Shown: positions 25,948 through 35,849, counted from the stretch's first letter. The stretch is DNA of 64,000 nt from an uncultured Bacteroides sp. (GCA_900544075.1 UQTJ01000003.1:69094-133093); one strand, 5' to 3'. Notes: generated by a model from the letters alone, not told the origin. A program made the numbers and translations.

Positions 25948-28755
25948 ATGAGAGTAAAAAATATGATAAGCTTTATGATACCCTTATTGGGGCTTCAAAT
26001 ATCAGCAAATGCTGATAATATTGTAACTGCTGATTCATTAGTCAGCAGAGCCGATGGCGGTATTATCCTAAAAGAACATGAGGTAGGTTTCAGTTCAAAA
26101 ATTGATAATAAATACTTTTCAAGCTATCCTGATGTTATATTTACTAATTCCTTACAGGGGAAAATGGCCGGTCTTCAGGTTCGTTCTACTGTAAATGGTT
26201 TGGGAAATAATAATCCGGAGATATATATACGTGGCTTACATGGTATGGACAATAATACAGCCATTGTAATAATTGATGGAGTGGAAAGGCCGCTGGATGA
26301 CATATTGCCTGAAGAAATAGAAAGTATAGAGGTCTTAAAGGATGCAACAGCTAAAATACTGTACGGTTCTCGTGCGGCAAATGGTGTCTTATGGGTCAAA
26401 ACAAAAAGAGGAAAAGCTAATTCGCACATTTATAGGGCTTCAGCAGAAATGGGACTTTCACAGATGACGAGAACTCCGGAGTTTATTGACTCTTATAATT
26501 ATGCTAATCTTTATAATGAAGCAAGGATTAATGATGGTTTACCTGCTTTTTATACACAAGGCCAGATTCAAGGTTATAATAATTCTATCGGAGCGACGGA
26601 TTTCTTATACCCAAATGTAGATTATTATGATACTTTTCTTAATAATGTATCTAATTACCAGAAAGCAACATTTGAAATGAATGGTGGAACAGACCGTGTA
26701 CGTTATTCTTTGGTTGCAGGTTATATAGGTGCCGGTGGTTTTGAGAAGGGTGCATATGGTACAAGTTTGAATAGAATGACTTTAAGAGGTAATCTGGATT
26801 TTAAAGTTGCTGATTTCTTAACTATATCTGCAGATGTTTCTGGAAGACTTGAAATGAGGAAAACCGGTCAGCAAAACAGTGCAAATGTTTTTTCGGCATT
26901 GTCTTCACATAGGCCCAATGAATATCCATTATTGATTAATCCTGACGATGCCGGATTAACTCAAAGGGAGGATGGTGTTCCTTTGTTCGGTGCAAGTCAG
27001 TTAAGAAATATGAACTTGTATGCTGAAATGATGTATGGAGGTTATATCGATGAACGGTATACAAGAGGACAGACAAACATTGGTTTTGATTTTGATTTAG
27101 GAATGATTACAGAAGGTTTGGATGCAGGAGCGTTTTTATCGTTTGATAATTATGACAACCTGATACTAAATTTGAACAAAACTTATCCTACATATTCAAT
27201 AGATCATTATATCAATTCAAATGGGGAGCAGGACTATCTTATCACACAGTTGAAAAAAGAAAGTATTAGCACTTCCAAGAATCGTAGTACAACAACTCTG
27301 CAGCAGGTTTTAGGATGGAATGCTTTTATTGGTTACAACAAATCTATTGGTAAAAATAATGTAGGTGCCCGTTTGACATATTTGTATAATAACACTTCTA
27401 CTCAAGGTTCTGGTCAGAATGTTATAAATACTAACTATTCATTACGACTTAATTATGGTTATGACAACAAATATTTTGTTGAAGGTGATTTGGCTTTAAT
27501 GGGAAGTAACAGGTTTGCAAAAGGGAATAAACATTTTCTATCTTCAGCAGCCGGCGCTTCATGGGTTATTTCTAATGAAGACTTCCTGAAAGGAAATGAA
27601 ATAATTAATTTCTTAAAGTTAAAAACAACAGTAGGACTTTTGGGATTTGACAGAAGTACAAACTACCTGTTGTATGAACAGTCCTGGTCTCAAGTGAATG
27701 ATCAGTTTAACTTCGGACCAACAAACAATGGTGCTTTAGCTTATGTAACCACTTGTGTAAGAAGAGCTAATGATCATCTTAAATGGGAGAAATCTGCAGA
27801 ATGGAATTTAGGTTTTGAGGGATTGTTCTTTAATAATCGCTTATATACTGAAATGAATTATTTCCGTGAATTGCGTTCGGATATAATTGGTTCGGTTGAT
27901 TCTACTTATGGAAACTATTTGGGTGATTTTGTTTATGTTGATAACATGGGTAAGGTTTTTAATCATGGATTTGAAGCCGATTTATCATGGAAAGATAAAA
28001 TAGGTAACTTCCAATATACTGTAGGAGCTAATATCACTTGGACAAAAAATAAATTGATACAATGGAATCAGGTAATGCATGATGATGAATACAGGTATTC
28101 AATTGGGAAATCTACTGATGCTATGATGGGACTTGTTTCAGAAGGACTGTTTGGTAAAGATGTGAGTTTGGACGGACATCCTAATCAGTCATTCGGTGAT
28201 TATCAAATAGGTGATATAGCCTATCAGGATTTAAATTCAGATAAAATAATTGACAACAGGGATGTTAAACAAGTCGGAAATTCATTTCCACGTACAACGT
28301 TAGGTATAGATTTGGACCTTAAATATAAGTCATGGGGGTTATATATACAGGGATACTCAGAATTAGGTGTAAATGGATGGGCTTCGAATGCTTATTACTG
28401 GAATTACGGAGAAGGAAAGTATTCTGTTTTGGCTCTGGATAGGTATCATCCTGAAAATAATCCTAATGGTACATACCCTCGACTTACAACAACAGAAGGA
28501 AGTAATAATTTTAGGAATTCAACATTTTGGCTCGTTAATAAAAACTTCTTCCGTTTAAAAAATATAGAGCTGAATTATACATTTAATAAATTTGCGACTT
28601 CATCAGTAGTTTCTGAAATTAAGGTTTTTGCAAGAGGAAGCAATTTGTTTGTCCTTTCGTCTGTTAAAGACCTTGACCCCGAATTGCTTAATGCAGGAGT
28701 TGTTAATTATCCTGTATGTAGAAACATAACAGCCGGAGTTTCATTTGTTTTCTAA
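25948..28755 (+). CDS. SusC-like transporter 2, lacking the N-terminal regulatory domain
   Basis: About 935 residues. After the signal peptide only about 50 residues precede the plug (SLQGKMAGLQVRSTVNG, EIYIRGLHGMDNNTAIVIIDG, VLKDATAKILYGSRAANGV). The carboxypeptidase-D-like domain and a clear TonB box such as the VVVVGYG of SusC 1 are both missing. The barrel is intact and ends NITAGVSFVF. It starts 17 bases after the first SusD and is followed 17 bases later by its own SusD. It is a full partner gene, not a fragment, but may engage TonB differently. Confidence 0.93.
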   Translation: MRVKNMISFMIPLLGLQISANADNIVTADSLVSRADGGIILKEHEVGFSSKIDNKYFSSYPDVIFTNSLQGKMAGLQVRSTVNGLGNNNPEIYIRGLHGMDNNTAIVIIDGVERPLDDILPEEIESIEVLKDATAKILYGSRAANGVLWVKTKRGKANSHIYRASAEMGLSQMTRTPEFIDSYNYANLYNEARINDGLPAFYTQGQIQGYNNSIGATDFLYPNVDYYDTFLNNVSNYQKATFEMNGGTDRVRYSLVAGYIGAGGFEKGAYGTSLNRMTLRGNLDFKVADFLTISADVSGRLEMRKTGQQNSANVFSALSSHRPNEYPLLINPDDAGLTQREDGVPLFGASQLRNMNLYAEMMYGGYIDERYTRGQTNIGFDFDLGMITEGLDAGAFLSFDNYDNLILNLNKTYPTYSIDHYINSNGEQDYLITQLKKESISTSKNRSTTTLQQVLGWNAFIGYNKSIGKNNVGARLTYLYNNTSTQGSGQNVINTNYSLRLNYGYDNKYFVEGDLALMGSNRFAKGNKHFLSSAAGASWVISNEDFLKGNEIINFLKLKTTVGLLGFDRSTNYLLYEQSWSQVNDQFNFGPTNNGALAYVTTCVRRANDHLKWEKSAEWNLGFEGLFFNNRLYTEMNYFRELRSDIIGSVDSTYGNYLGDFVYVDNMGKVFNHGFEADLSWKDKIGNFQYTVGANITWTKNKLIQWNQVMHDDEYRYSIGKSTDAMMGLVSEGLFGKDVSLDGHPNQSFGDYQIGDIAYQDLNSDKIIDNRDVKQVGNSFPRTTLGIDLDLKYKSWGLYIQGYSELGVNGWASNAYYWNYGEGKYSVLALDRYHPENNPNGTYPRLTTTEGSNNFRNSTFWLVNKNFFRLKNIELNYTFNKFATSSVVSEIKVFARGSNLFVLSSVKDLDPELLNAGVVNYPVCRNITAGVSFVF

Positions 28756-28772
28756 CTATAAAAAATGTAATT

Positions 28773-30569
28773 ATGAATATTAAGTATATATTAAGTGGAA
28801 TTTTATTTACTTTTGCATTTTCCTCTTGCGAAGATGTTTTGAGTACCAAAACTACTTTTGAATTGGAAGATGCAGATGTATGGCATGTGCCAGATTTGGC
28901 TAAAGGAGTCCTTCATAAAGCATACCAAGGAATTCAGACACGGCCTGATTGTTTTGACAATAATTTTTTAGATTGTGCAACTGACAATGCTGTTACAAAC
29001 GTGTATTCTTCCGGAGTCTATAAATTGGGGTTAGGAGGAATTACATCTATGGATAATCCTATTGCAAATTGGGGAAACTGTTATAAAATGATTGAGTATA
29101 TTAATTCATTTCTTGAAAATGGTTTGACTGATAATACATTATATAATAGGGTAGATAAAGAGAAAGACAAAAAAATTAAGGAAAGGTTGCGTGGAGAGGC
29201 TTTGTTTCTGCGTGCATGGTGGCATTTTGAATTACTTAAAATGTATGGAGGTAAAGGAACGGATGGTGTGGCTTTGGGAATACCTTATCTCGATCACTTT
29301 ATCACACAAGAAGAAGCTTCAAACAAAGGTTTGTTCGTGAGACCCACTTATGCTAAAACAATAGATTGCATTATTGATGATTTGGATGAAGCTATGGATT
29401 TATTACCATCTGACTATACATCATCAGAGGAAGAGTTTAATAATCAGCAGATGGGTAGAGCAAACAAACTGGCTGCTGCTGTTTTAAAAAGCAGGGTGCT
29501 TGTTTATAGTGCAAGTCCAGCTTATCAAGATGATGATATAGTAAAAATAATAGGGATGGGACAATATGAAATATTAAATCCTGATTATTATAAATCGAAA
29601 TGGGAGATTGTGGCAATGGAGATTAATAAAATATTGTCAATGCAGGGTTTTGAGGATTTTACAATCCTCAATAAGACAATGATAGCAGATGCGGGAACTA
29701 CTCCGTCAGATGATTTTGTATTTTATAAATATTTTAATACAAATGCTTTGGAAAAACAGCAGTTCCCTCCTTTCTATTATGGAAATGCCAATACAAATCC
29801 ATCGCATAATTTGGTAATGGCTTTTTGTTCAAAAGAGAATGGTTTCCCTGCATACGACTCTCGTTCAGATATTGATTATAATGCCGAAGGTTTTAATATG
29901 ATAGATGATTTATATTCAAAACTGGATAATAGATTCAGATTGAATGTTTATACTCATAAGATGCCTTTTGGGGATTCTGGTGAGAAAATAGATATATTGC
30001 CTGGAAGAAAAGATTCTAAGGAGTATAGTGAAAATGCTTCCCGTTCAGGGTATTACTTGGCAAAATTTGTTTCTGCAAAAGCCAGTATGTTGAATCCCAC
30101 ACAGACACAAACCTCACCTCATTACAATCCTTTGTTGAGAAAAATTGAGGTTTTTCTGAATTTCGCTGAGGCTGCCAATGAGGCTTGGGGACCAACAGAT
30201 AAGAAATCGTGTCTATATTCAGCATACGATATAATGTCAGATATTCGTTCAACTTCTACAGGTATTAATGATGACCAGTACCTTGAGAGTGCCTCAACAG
30301 ATGAAACAGAATTCAGAAAACTGATTCAGAATGAACGACGCATAGAGTTTGCATTTGAGAATCAAAGATATTTTGATATGCGTAGATGGTTATTGCCTTT
30401 AAATGAAACTGTACAGGGAGTTTCTGTTTCATTGAATGATAATAATGATGAAGTGTTTACTGTTTTTGATGTGGAACAACGTAAATACGAGATAAAAAAT
30501 TACTACACACCTCTCCCTTATGATGAAGTGGCTAAGAACAGTAATCTTGTGAATAACTTCGGATGGTAA
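28773..30569 (+). CDS. SusD/RagB-family glycan-binding lipoprotein 2
   Basis: 598 residues. The lipoprotein signal is FAFSSCEDVLS (C19, acidic at the following positions, so probably surface-exposed). The family segments RLRGEALFLRAWWHFELLKMYGG and QNERRIEFAFENQRYFDMRRW are clear, and the C-terminus LPYDEVAKNSNLVNNFGW is typical. It is the partner of SusC 2. It differs enough from SusD 1 in length and sequence that the two pairs probably bind different glycans or different parts of one glycan. Confidence 0.95.
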   Translation: MNIKYILSGILFTFAFSSCEDVLSTKTTFELEDADVWHVPDLAKGVLHKAYQGIQTRPDCFDNNFLDCATDNAVTNVYSSGVYKLGLGGITSMDNPIANWGNCYKMIEYINSFLENGLTDNTLYNRVDKEKDKKIKERLRGEALFLRAWWHFELLKMYGGKGTDGVALGIPYLDHFITQEEASNKGLFVRPTYAKTIDCIIDDLDEAMDLLPSDYTSSEEEFNNQQMGRANKLAAAVLKSRVLVYSASPAYQDDDIVKIIGMGQYEILNPDYYKSKWEIVAMEINKILSMQGFEDFTILNKTMIADAGTTPSDDFVFYKYFNTNALEKQQFPPFYYGNANTNPSHNLVMAFCSKENGFPAYDSRSDIDYNAEGFNMIDDLYSKLDNRFRLNVYTHKMPFGDSGEKIDILPGRKDSKEYSENASRSGYYLAKFVSAKASMLNPTQTQTSPHYNPLLRKIEVFLNFAEAANEAWGPTDKKSCLYSAYDIMSDIRSTSTGINDDQYLESASTDETEFRKLIQNERRIEFAFENQRYFDMRRWLLPLNETVQGVSVSLNDNNDEVFTVFDVEQRKYEIKNYYTPLPYDEVAKNSNLVNNFGW

Positions 30570-30592
30570 TACATTAATAAAAATATGAGTAT

Positions 30593-31498
30593 ATGAAATA
30601 TTTGAATTTTATAATTGTCTCTATGTTTGTCTTTTTTACTACTTCATGCTATGAGGATTTTGAAAAAGACTTTGAAACTACCTATACTTATTTCGCATCG
30701 CAGAAACCTTTAAGAACACTTGTTGCAGATGCAGATATGTCGATTAAGGTAGGAGTGGCTTTTGCAGGGAAAAGAGAAGTCAATCCTAATGATTGGGCAA
30801 CTTTTCAGATAGACAATACTTTACTGGATAATTATCCTGATTTGGAGTTGATGCCTGAAAAGTATTATCAATTGGCTGATAAAGGAAAAATGACTGTTAC
30901 TAATCCTAATCTTGCTATTGCAGATGTTGAAGTAACTTTTTCAGATGAGTTTTATAATGATAATGCAGCTTTAAATAAGTATTATGCTATACCTTTCAGG
31001 ATTACAGGACATAATCAGGATGAGATAGCTAAAGATGCAAACGGTAATCTGAAAGATTATAGTATTGTTGTTGTAAAGTTTGTCTCAAAATATCACGGAA
31101 TCTATTACCGTAGAGGAAAGAAGACAAATTTGACTGATGGAAGTGTTACGGAATATTATAATAAAGATTTAAGCCAGAACGAGGTTGTTTCTTTTAATTC
31201 TTTAGGAAGATATGAAGTTCAAAGACCGGGATTTGATGTGCTCAATGATACTGGAATGTCTATTAATCTTAAAGTTAATGAGAATGGGAGTGTTGATATT
31301 ACAGCCGGCGGAAGTGTTAATATATACGATGCTATAGCTGTACTTGAAACGGATTCTGAGTCATTGGAGTTTACGGGCGAACAACCAAAGTTTGTACTAA
31401 GGTATAAATATCAGAAAGATGGTGTAGAGTATCTTGTGGAAGAAGAATTGATAAGGAGACAAAACCCGGAAGATGATTTAAGGTTCCAGGAATGGTAA
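30593..31498 (+). CDS. DUF1735-type surface lipoprotein, probable glycan-binding protein
   Basis: 301 residues. The signal ends TTSCYEDFEKDFE (C19 followed by acidic residues: surface-export signal). The N-terminal half looks like the DUF1735 domain (ASQKPLRTLVADADMSIKVGVAFAGKREVN, PEKYYQLADKGKMTV, YYAIPFRITG) found in proteins encoded just after SusD. The C-terminal half is beta-rich and divergent, the part that usually binds sugar. Position (24 bases after SusD 2) supports a SusE/F-like surface glycan-binding role. No catalytic residues. Confidence 0.82.
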   Translation: MKYLNFIIVSMFVFFTTSCYEDFEKDFETTYTYFASQKPLRTLVADADMSIKVGVAFAGKREVNPNDWATFQIDNTLLDNYPDLELMPEKYYQLADKGKMTVTNPNLAIADVEVTFSDEFYNDNAALNKYYAIPFRITGHNQDEIAKDANGNLKDYSIVVVKFVSKYHGIYYRRGKKTNLTDGSVTEYYNKDLSQNEVVSFNSLGRYEVQRPGFDVLNDTGMSINLKVNENGSVDITAGGSVNIYDAIAVLETDSESLEFTGEQPKFVLRYKYQKDGVEYLVEEELIRRQNPEDDLRFQEW

Positions 31499-31537
31499 TT
31501 GAAGTATAGTTTTATGTTTATATAAAATAATAATACC

Positions 31538-33619
31538 ATGGATATAAAAAGTTTATTTTATACAATAGGTTTATTCTCATTGTTTTCTTTTTCTTCTTGT
31601 AATAAAGAAGAAGTGGTTGATAATGATGAAACGGTTATTGAGGCGGAAGAATATCTGACTATTAAAGAATTATCGGAAAGTGGAATATCAGTCCCGGCAG
31701 ATAAGGGTGTTTACGTCCTGAAAGTGGAATCGGATAAAGAGTGGACTGCAAGTTTGGATGATGATTGGTGTATTTTGTCCACAACATCAGGGGTTGACTA
31801 TACTAAGGTTTATATAGGATTCAATGAGAATGAATGGAACATAGAACGTTCTATGTGCTTGACATTCAAGATATCTGATGAAGAAATATATTCAGTATCG
31901 TTAAAACAAGAACCTGCTGAAACAGTTTTCAATTTTGAACCTCAAGTTATAAGTATTATAAAAAAGGGGCAAACGAAGAGTGTCGCAATTGAAACTACAG
32001 CATTTGAATGGTCTGTATCATGTTTGGATGAACAGGGGAATAATGTAGGCTGGGTTACAGTTGATGGTGGTTCGGAATCATATAGTGGTAGTCAAGAACT
32101 CACGTTTACTGTTACTGAAAATAATTCGGAAACTTCACGTTTGGCTTATTTGGTCTTCAAGTCCGGAGAAAATGTTTTTGAGAACAAGTTGACCATTGAA
32201 CAGACAAATATAGGCAATGTTTTTGATGATTTCAGTTATCAAATAAATGATAATTCTCAAGGACTTACATTATCATGGAATAAGGTTGAAGGTGCTTCAT
32301 ACAAATTGACCTTGGCTACTGATGAGCAATATACCGATATTATTGATAATTACAACAATAAGGATATTGATTCGGAAGCCAGCAATACCTTTAATTTGTT
32401 GTCTGTGCAATATGGAGATTATATGGGCACTGTCTATGCCAAGATTTCAGGAGTTTGTGGTACGGATGGTTTTGAAAAGGAATTTACTTTTAATACATCA
32501 TTCGATGCGGAAAGTGGTGATGGCTCTTCCATAGACCAAGCTATTATTATAAAAAATAGCAGACATCTTAATAATATTACAGGGATATCCACAGAGAACA
32601 AGTATTTTTTACAGAAGGCCGATATAGATTTGCAAAGTCAGAGTTTTACGCCATTATGTGCAGAATTAAGTGCCTCAGATTATAACGGTGAGTTCAAAGG
32701 TACATACGATGGTGGAGGATATAAAATTGGCAATATTAGTTTTAATAGTTCCGGTAGTAATGTTGTTGGATTATTTTCTACTATTGCTGCAAATGGAATT
32801 GTTAAGAATGTTACACTAAGTAACATAAATATTACTGCAGGTAATTTTGTAGGTGGAATTGCCGGAAAATGTTTTGGAACAATTGAAAATTGTATCGTTG
32901 AATCAGGAAGTGTTACCGGTAATGCCAGAGTAGGTGGAATAGTGGGACAGCTTCCTTCCGGAAAACCTTCTGTAAAGAAGTGTATAAATAAAGCCGATGT
33001 AAAATCTGTTATGACTTCAGGTGATTCATTTGTTGGAGGTATTGTTGGACAGAGTGACCAAATAACACGAGGTACTGTTATTATATCTCAATGTGGTAAT
33101 GAAGGAGAAATTTATTCACCATGCAATTTCGTTGGAGGTATTATAGGCCGTTCTGTTATTAAGTCTGAGATTAACCAGTGTTATAATAAGGGAAAAGTAA
33201 CAGGTGCCAGCCTTGTTGGAGGTATATTAGGTCAGTCTAATGCTTTGGTATTGCAGAATTGTTATAATTCAGCAGAAGTTATAGGAACAGGAACAGCAGA
33301 AAAGCCAAATGTAGGTGGAATATTGGGTAATTCTACAAACACAGATATGATAATTAAAAATTGTTACAATGTAGGAACAATAACTAAAGGATATGGTTTA
33401 ACAAAAGGAGGAGATAATGATGGTAAAAATATACCTTTGACATCTTGTATAACATTAAGCAATGCTGCTGCAAGTCCTGTATTAAATGTTGCACCAGGAG
33501 GATATGAAGTAAAATCAGCCTCTGAAATGAAACAGCAAACTACTTATAACGGATGGGATTTCACATCTATATGGTCAATGCCATCGTCTTCCTATCCTAA
33601 ACTAAAATGGGAAAATTGA
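31538..33619 (+). CDS. BACON and GLUG-repeat surface lipoprotein
   Basis: 693 residues. Lipoprotein signal FSFSSCNKEEVVDNDE (C21, acidic export signal). Two BACON-like Ig domains (about 40-225; WTASLDDDWCILSTTSG and FEWSVSCLDEQGNNVGWVTV), a fibronectin-like segment (about 225-325), then a beta-solenoid of GLUG-type repeats (about 390-610; VVGLFS, FVGGIAG, RVGGIVGQ, FVGGIVGQ, FVGGIIGR, LVGGILGQ, VGGILGN). A long, surface-anchored, repeat-built protein in this position is most likely a second glycan-binding or adhesive protein of the PUL. It is the last gene of the main operon and has a terminator behind it. Confidence 0.83.
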   Translation: MDIKSLFYTIGLFSLFSFSSCNKEEVVDNDETVIEAEEYLTIKELSESGISVPADKGVYVLKVESDKEWTASLDDDWCILSTTSGVDYTKVYIGFNENEWNIERSMCLTFKISDEEIYSVSLKQEPAETVFNFEPQVISIIKKGQTKSVAIETTAFEWSVSCLDEQGNNVGWVTVDGGSESYSGSQELTFTVTENNSETSRLAYLVFKSGENVFENKLTIEQTNIGNVFDDFSYQINDNSQGLTLSWNKVEGASYKLTLATDEQYTDIIDNYNNKDIDSEASNTFNLLSVQYGDYMGTVYAKISGVCGTDGFEKEFTFNTSFDAESGDGSSIDQAIIIKNSRHLNNITGISTENKYFLQKADIDLQSQSFTPLCAELSASDYNGEFKGTYDGGGYKIGNISFNSSGSNVVGLFSTIAANGIVKNVTLSNINITAGNFVGGIAGKCFGTIENCIVESGSVTGNARVGGIVGQLPSGKPSVKKCINKADVKSVMTSGDSFVGGIVGQSDQITRGTVIISQCGNEGEIYSPCNFVGGIIGRSVIKSEINQCYNKGKVTGASLVGGILGQSNALVLQNCYNSAEVIGTGTAEKPNVGGILGNSTNTDMIIKNCYNVGTITKGYGLTKGGDNDGKNIPLTSCITLSNAAASPVLNVAPGGYEVKSASEMKQQTTYNGWDFTSIWSMPSSSYPKLKWEN

Positions 33620-33645
33620 TATAAATAATTTAATGTAAATGTAGG

Positions 33646-33681
33646 AATACCGGTATTAAAACTCTTTATACCGGTATTTTT
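33646..33681 (+). terminator. Terminator of the main PUL operon
   Basis: The perfect arms AATACCGGTAT/ATACCGGTATT (33646-33656 and 33668-33678) have an 11-base loop and a T-rich tail. Confidence 0.8.
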
Positions 33682-33745
33682 ACTATACTCATATTCGTAA
33701 AATTTATGATATTTGATTTTGGTTAAAATCTAAAATCATTTCGAT

Positions 33746-35092
33746 ATGAACGTAAAAACTTTATTAGGGTGTAGCTTGGTTACTTTACCACTTATGGTAA
33801 ATGCAAAAAAAGAATCTCCTAACGTGATTGTTATATATATAGACGATATGGGAATCGGTGACATAGGATGCTATGGAGGCAGGTTTGTTCCTACTCCAAA
33901 TATAGACAGATTAGCTGCTGAAGGCCTTGTATTCAGTCAATATTATTCAGCTGCACCTGTCAGTTCTCCATCCAGATGTGCACTTACTACCGGTCGTTTT
34001 CCTCTTGCCTTGGGTATAAATACTTTCCTTGAGAAGAAGGCTGCCAATAAGCGTTGCGAACAACGTGATTATTTGGCGGCTTCAAATTTTTCTATGGCAA
34101 GAGCTTTCCAAAATGCCGGATATGAAACGGCTCATATAGGAAAATGGCATATGGGAGGTGGAAGAGATGTGAAAAACGCGCCATCTATTTATGAATATGG
34201 TTTTGATGAATATGTATCTACATATGAAAGTCCTGATCCTGATCCTGTTTTGACAGCTACGGATTGGATATGGTCGGCTAAGGATAGTATAAAAAGATGG
34301 AAACGTACAGAATATTTCGTCGATAGAAGTATTGATTTTATCAGGCGTAATAAAGATAGGGCTTTTTTCTTGAATTTATGGCCGGATGATATGCATACTC
34401 CATGGGTTCCTGAATCTTTTGCTAACCAGAAAAGAATGTGGAACGATGAAAAAGCATTTATCCCGGTACTTAAGGAACTTGACTATCAGATAGGACGGCT
34501 TTTGGATGCACTTGATGAAATGCAGTTGACAGAGAATACTCTGATTATATTTTCGAGTGACAATGGGCCTTCGCCGAGTTTCGATGCCTTGAGAACCGCA
34601 AGACTAAGAGGTACGAAAAACAGTCTTTTCGAAGGTGGAATAAGGATGCCATTCATTATAAGATATCCAAAGAAGATACAGAAGGGGATAGTTAATGATA
34701 AGACTGTTTTATGTTCTGTCGATTTATATCCGTCTTTATGTTCTATAGCAGGTATAAAAAAAGAGAAAGGATACAAGGGTGATGGTGAAGATATGTCTGA
34801 TGCTTTGTTAGGAAAAAAGCAGACTGTAAGAAAAAAAGACTTAATGTGGGATTTTGGCCGCAACAAATATTTCATGTTTCCAAAGAGTAAATACGATAAG
34901 AGTCCGCATCTTGCTATAAGGCATGGAAAATGGAAATTATTGGTCAACTCTGATGGTACTGATATGCAGTTGTATAATATGGATGTAGATAAGTATGAAC
35001 TGAATAATGTGGCTCATTCATATCCGAAACTTGCAGAAGAATTGAAAAATAAGGTTTGTAATTGGTTTAGTGAAAACAGAATGCAGGATTGA
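33746..35092 (+). CDS. Sulfatase, serine type, secreted (PUL)
   Basis: 448 residues. Signal peptide MNVKTLLGCSLVTLPLMVNA. Metal-site start motif PNVIVIYIDDMGIGDIG, signature S-S-P-S-R with S73 as the formylglycine precursor, and later GKWHMG and SSDNGPSP. Shorter than the other two sulfatases and clearly a different subfamily, so probably aimed at a different sulfate position. It has its own short upstream region after the operon terminator. It is the last PUL gene before the interrupting cassette; its stop codon is only 25 bases from the left inverted repeat. Confidence 0.93.
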   Translation: MNVKTLLGCSLVTLPLMVNAKKESPNVIVIYIDDMGIGDIGCYGGRFVPTPNIDRLAAEGLVFSQYYSAAPVSSPSRCALTTGRFPLALGINTFLEKKAANKRCEQRDYLAASNFSMARAFQNAGYETAHIGKWHMGGGRDVKNAPSIYEYGFDEYVSTYESPDPDPVLTATDWIWSAKDSIKRWKRTEYFVDRSIDFIRRNKDRAFFLNLWPDDMHTPWVPESFANQKRMWNDEKAFIPVLKELDYQIGRLLDALDEMQLTENTLIIFSSDNGPSPSFDALRTARLRGTKNSLFEGGIRMPFIIRYPKKIQKGIVNDKTVLCSVDLYPSLCSIAGIKKEKGYKGDGEDMSDALLGKKQTVRKKDLMWDFGRNKYFMFPKSKYDKSPHLAIRHGKWKLLVNSDGTDMQLYNMDVDKYELNNVAHSYPKLAEELKNKVCNWFSENRMQD

Positions 35093-35116
35093 AAATAATA
35101 GATAAAAACAAGTGTA

Positions 35117-35139
35117 ATTTCACTTTCACATCTTTCACA
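35117..35139. repeat. Left inverted repeat of the HU/VirE cassette
   Basis: 23 bp, starting ATTTCACTTTCAC and ending CTTTCACA. It is the perfect reverse complement of 37360-37382. It lies 34 bases beyond the stop codon of the minus-strand HU-like gene, mirroring the right copy, which lies 33 bases beyond the VirE stop. Confidence 0.8.
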
Positions 35140-35155
35140 AGCTCATATATTTTAC

Positions 35156-35194
35156 TTCGGGGTGTCGGGGAATTTATTCCCTTGACACCCCGAA
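35156..35194. terminator. Strong hairpin at the 3' end of the HU-like gene
   Basis: The arms TTCGGGGTGTC and GACACCCCGAA (11 bp, perfect, G+C-rich) enclose 17 bases. The hairpin overlaps the last codons of the minus-strand gene and lies 63 bases after the convergent sulfatase. It lacks a clean T-run on either side, so it may be a bidirectional barrier rather than a classic terminator. Confidence 0.5.
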
Positions 35195-35800
35195 ATTTCC
35201 AGGTACAGCAGTATAGATAGGATGCTTCCTGTAGCCGATATTCTTAAGTTTGCCCTCCGAAAGAAGGCGGTTGATATGTATGCACGCCATATATTTCGTG
35301 ATGGAGCATTGGTTCTGAAATTCGGCGCGTGTGATGGTACTCTTCTTCTTGAAATGCTCCGTCAGTACGCCGATAATCTCAATTTCCGATATCGGGTCTG
35401 AATGCTTTCCCCTTGATTTAACTCTATGACACAGGTTTTTGCGTACCCTTTCCGTCAGTTTCTTGTCAGGATTGATGTTCACTGATTTCAGAACGATGTC
35501 AGAACCGTTCTCCTTGCCGCTGCTTTCGTCCAGTCTTGACTTGAGGCTTATGTCGAACTGGCACAGCCCGTCCAAATGCACTATTTTTCCCTGCTGGAGC
35601 TGGAAAGCTATTTCGTCCTGAAAGGCTACTATTACGGCATGTATATCGGCCGGTGTAAGTGTACACTGCTTGCTTATGGCTTTCACTATATTGTCGGTAT
35701 CTACCGTCTGCCTGTTGCAGATTCTCACGTGGTATTTTGATTTCTGAAACTCGGAACTTTTGCCCGGATTTTCATAGAAGTCATATTCGATTGTATCCAT
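35174..35800 (-). CDS. HU/IHF-like DNA-binding protein with C-terminal winged-helix-like part
   Basis: 208 residues. The first ~120 resemble the HU-like proteins found singly in Bacteroidetes: KYHVRICNRQTVDTDNIVKAISKQCTLTPADIHAVIVAFQDEIAFQL, then GKIVHLDGLCQFDISL and a basic stretch, arranged as in HU (helices, then a beta saddle). The last ~70 (EIIGVLTEHFKKKSTITRAEFQNQCSITKYMACIHINRLLSEGKL) look like a winged helix. It probably binds DNA, perhaps the palindrome array just upstream of its own start. It is divergent from the VirE-like gene; the pairing of HU-like with VirE-like genes recurs in Bacteroidales. Its function there is unknown. Confidence 0.8.
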   Translation of the reverse strand: MDTIEYDFYENPGKSSEFQKSKYHVRICNRQTVDTDNIVKAISKQCTLTPADIHAVIVAFQDEIAFQLQQGKIVHLDGLCQFDISLKSRLDESSGKENGSDIVLKSVNINPDKKLTERVRKNLCHRVKSRGKHSDPISEIEIIGVLTEHFKKKSTITRAEFQNQCSITKYMACIHINRLLSEGKLKNIGYRKHPIYTAVPGNFGVSRE

Positions 35801-35849
35801 TCTTCAAGAATTGTTTTTATATTGTTTGAAATGCTTAAAATCTTCTGTT

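Noticed and set aside
34486..34947. Minus-strand frame of 153 codons opposite the short sulfatase
   Set aside because: The sulfatase frame keeps its metal-site motif SSDNGPSP here; the opposite frame has no start context.
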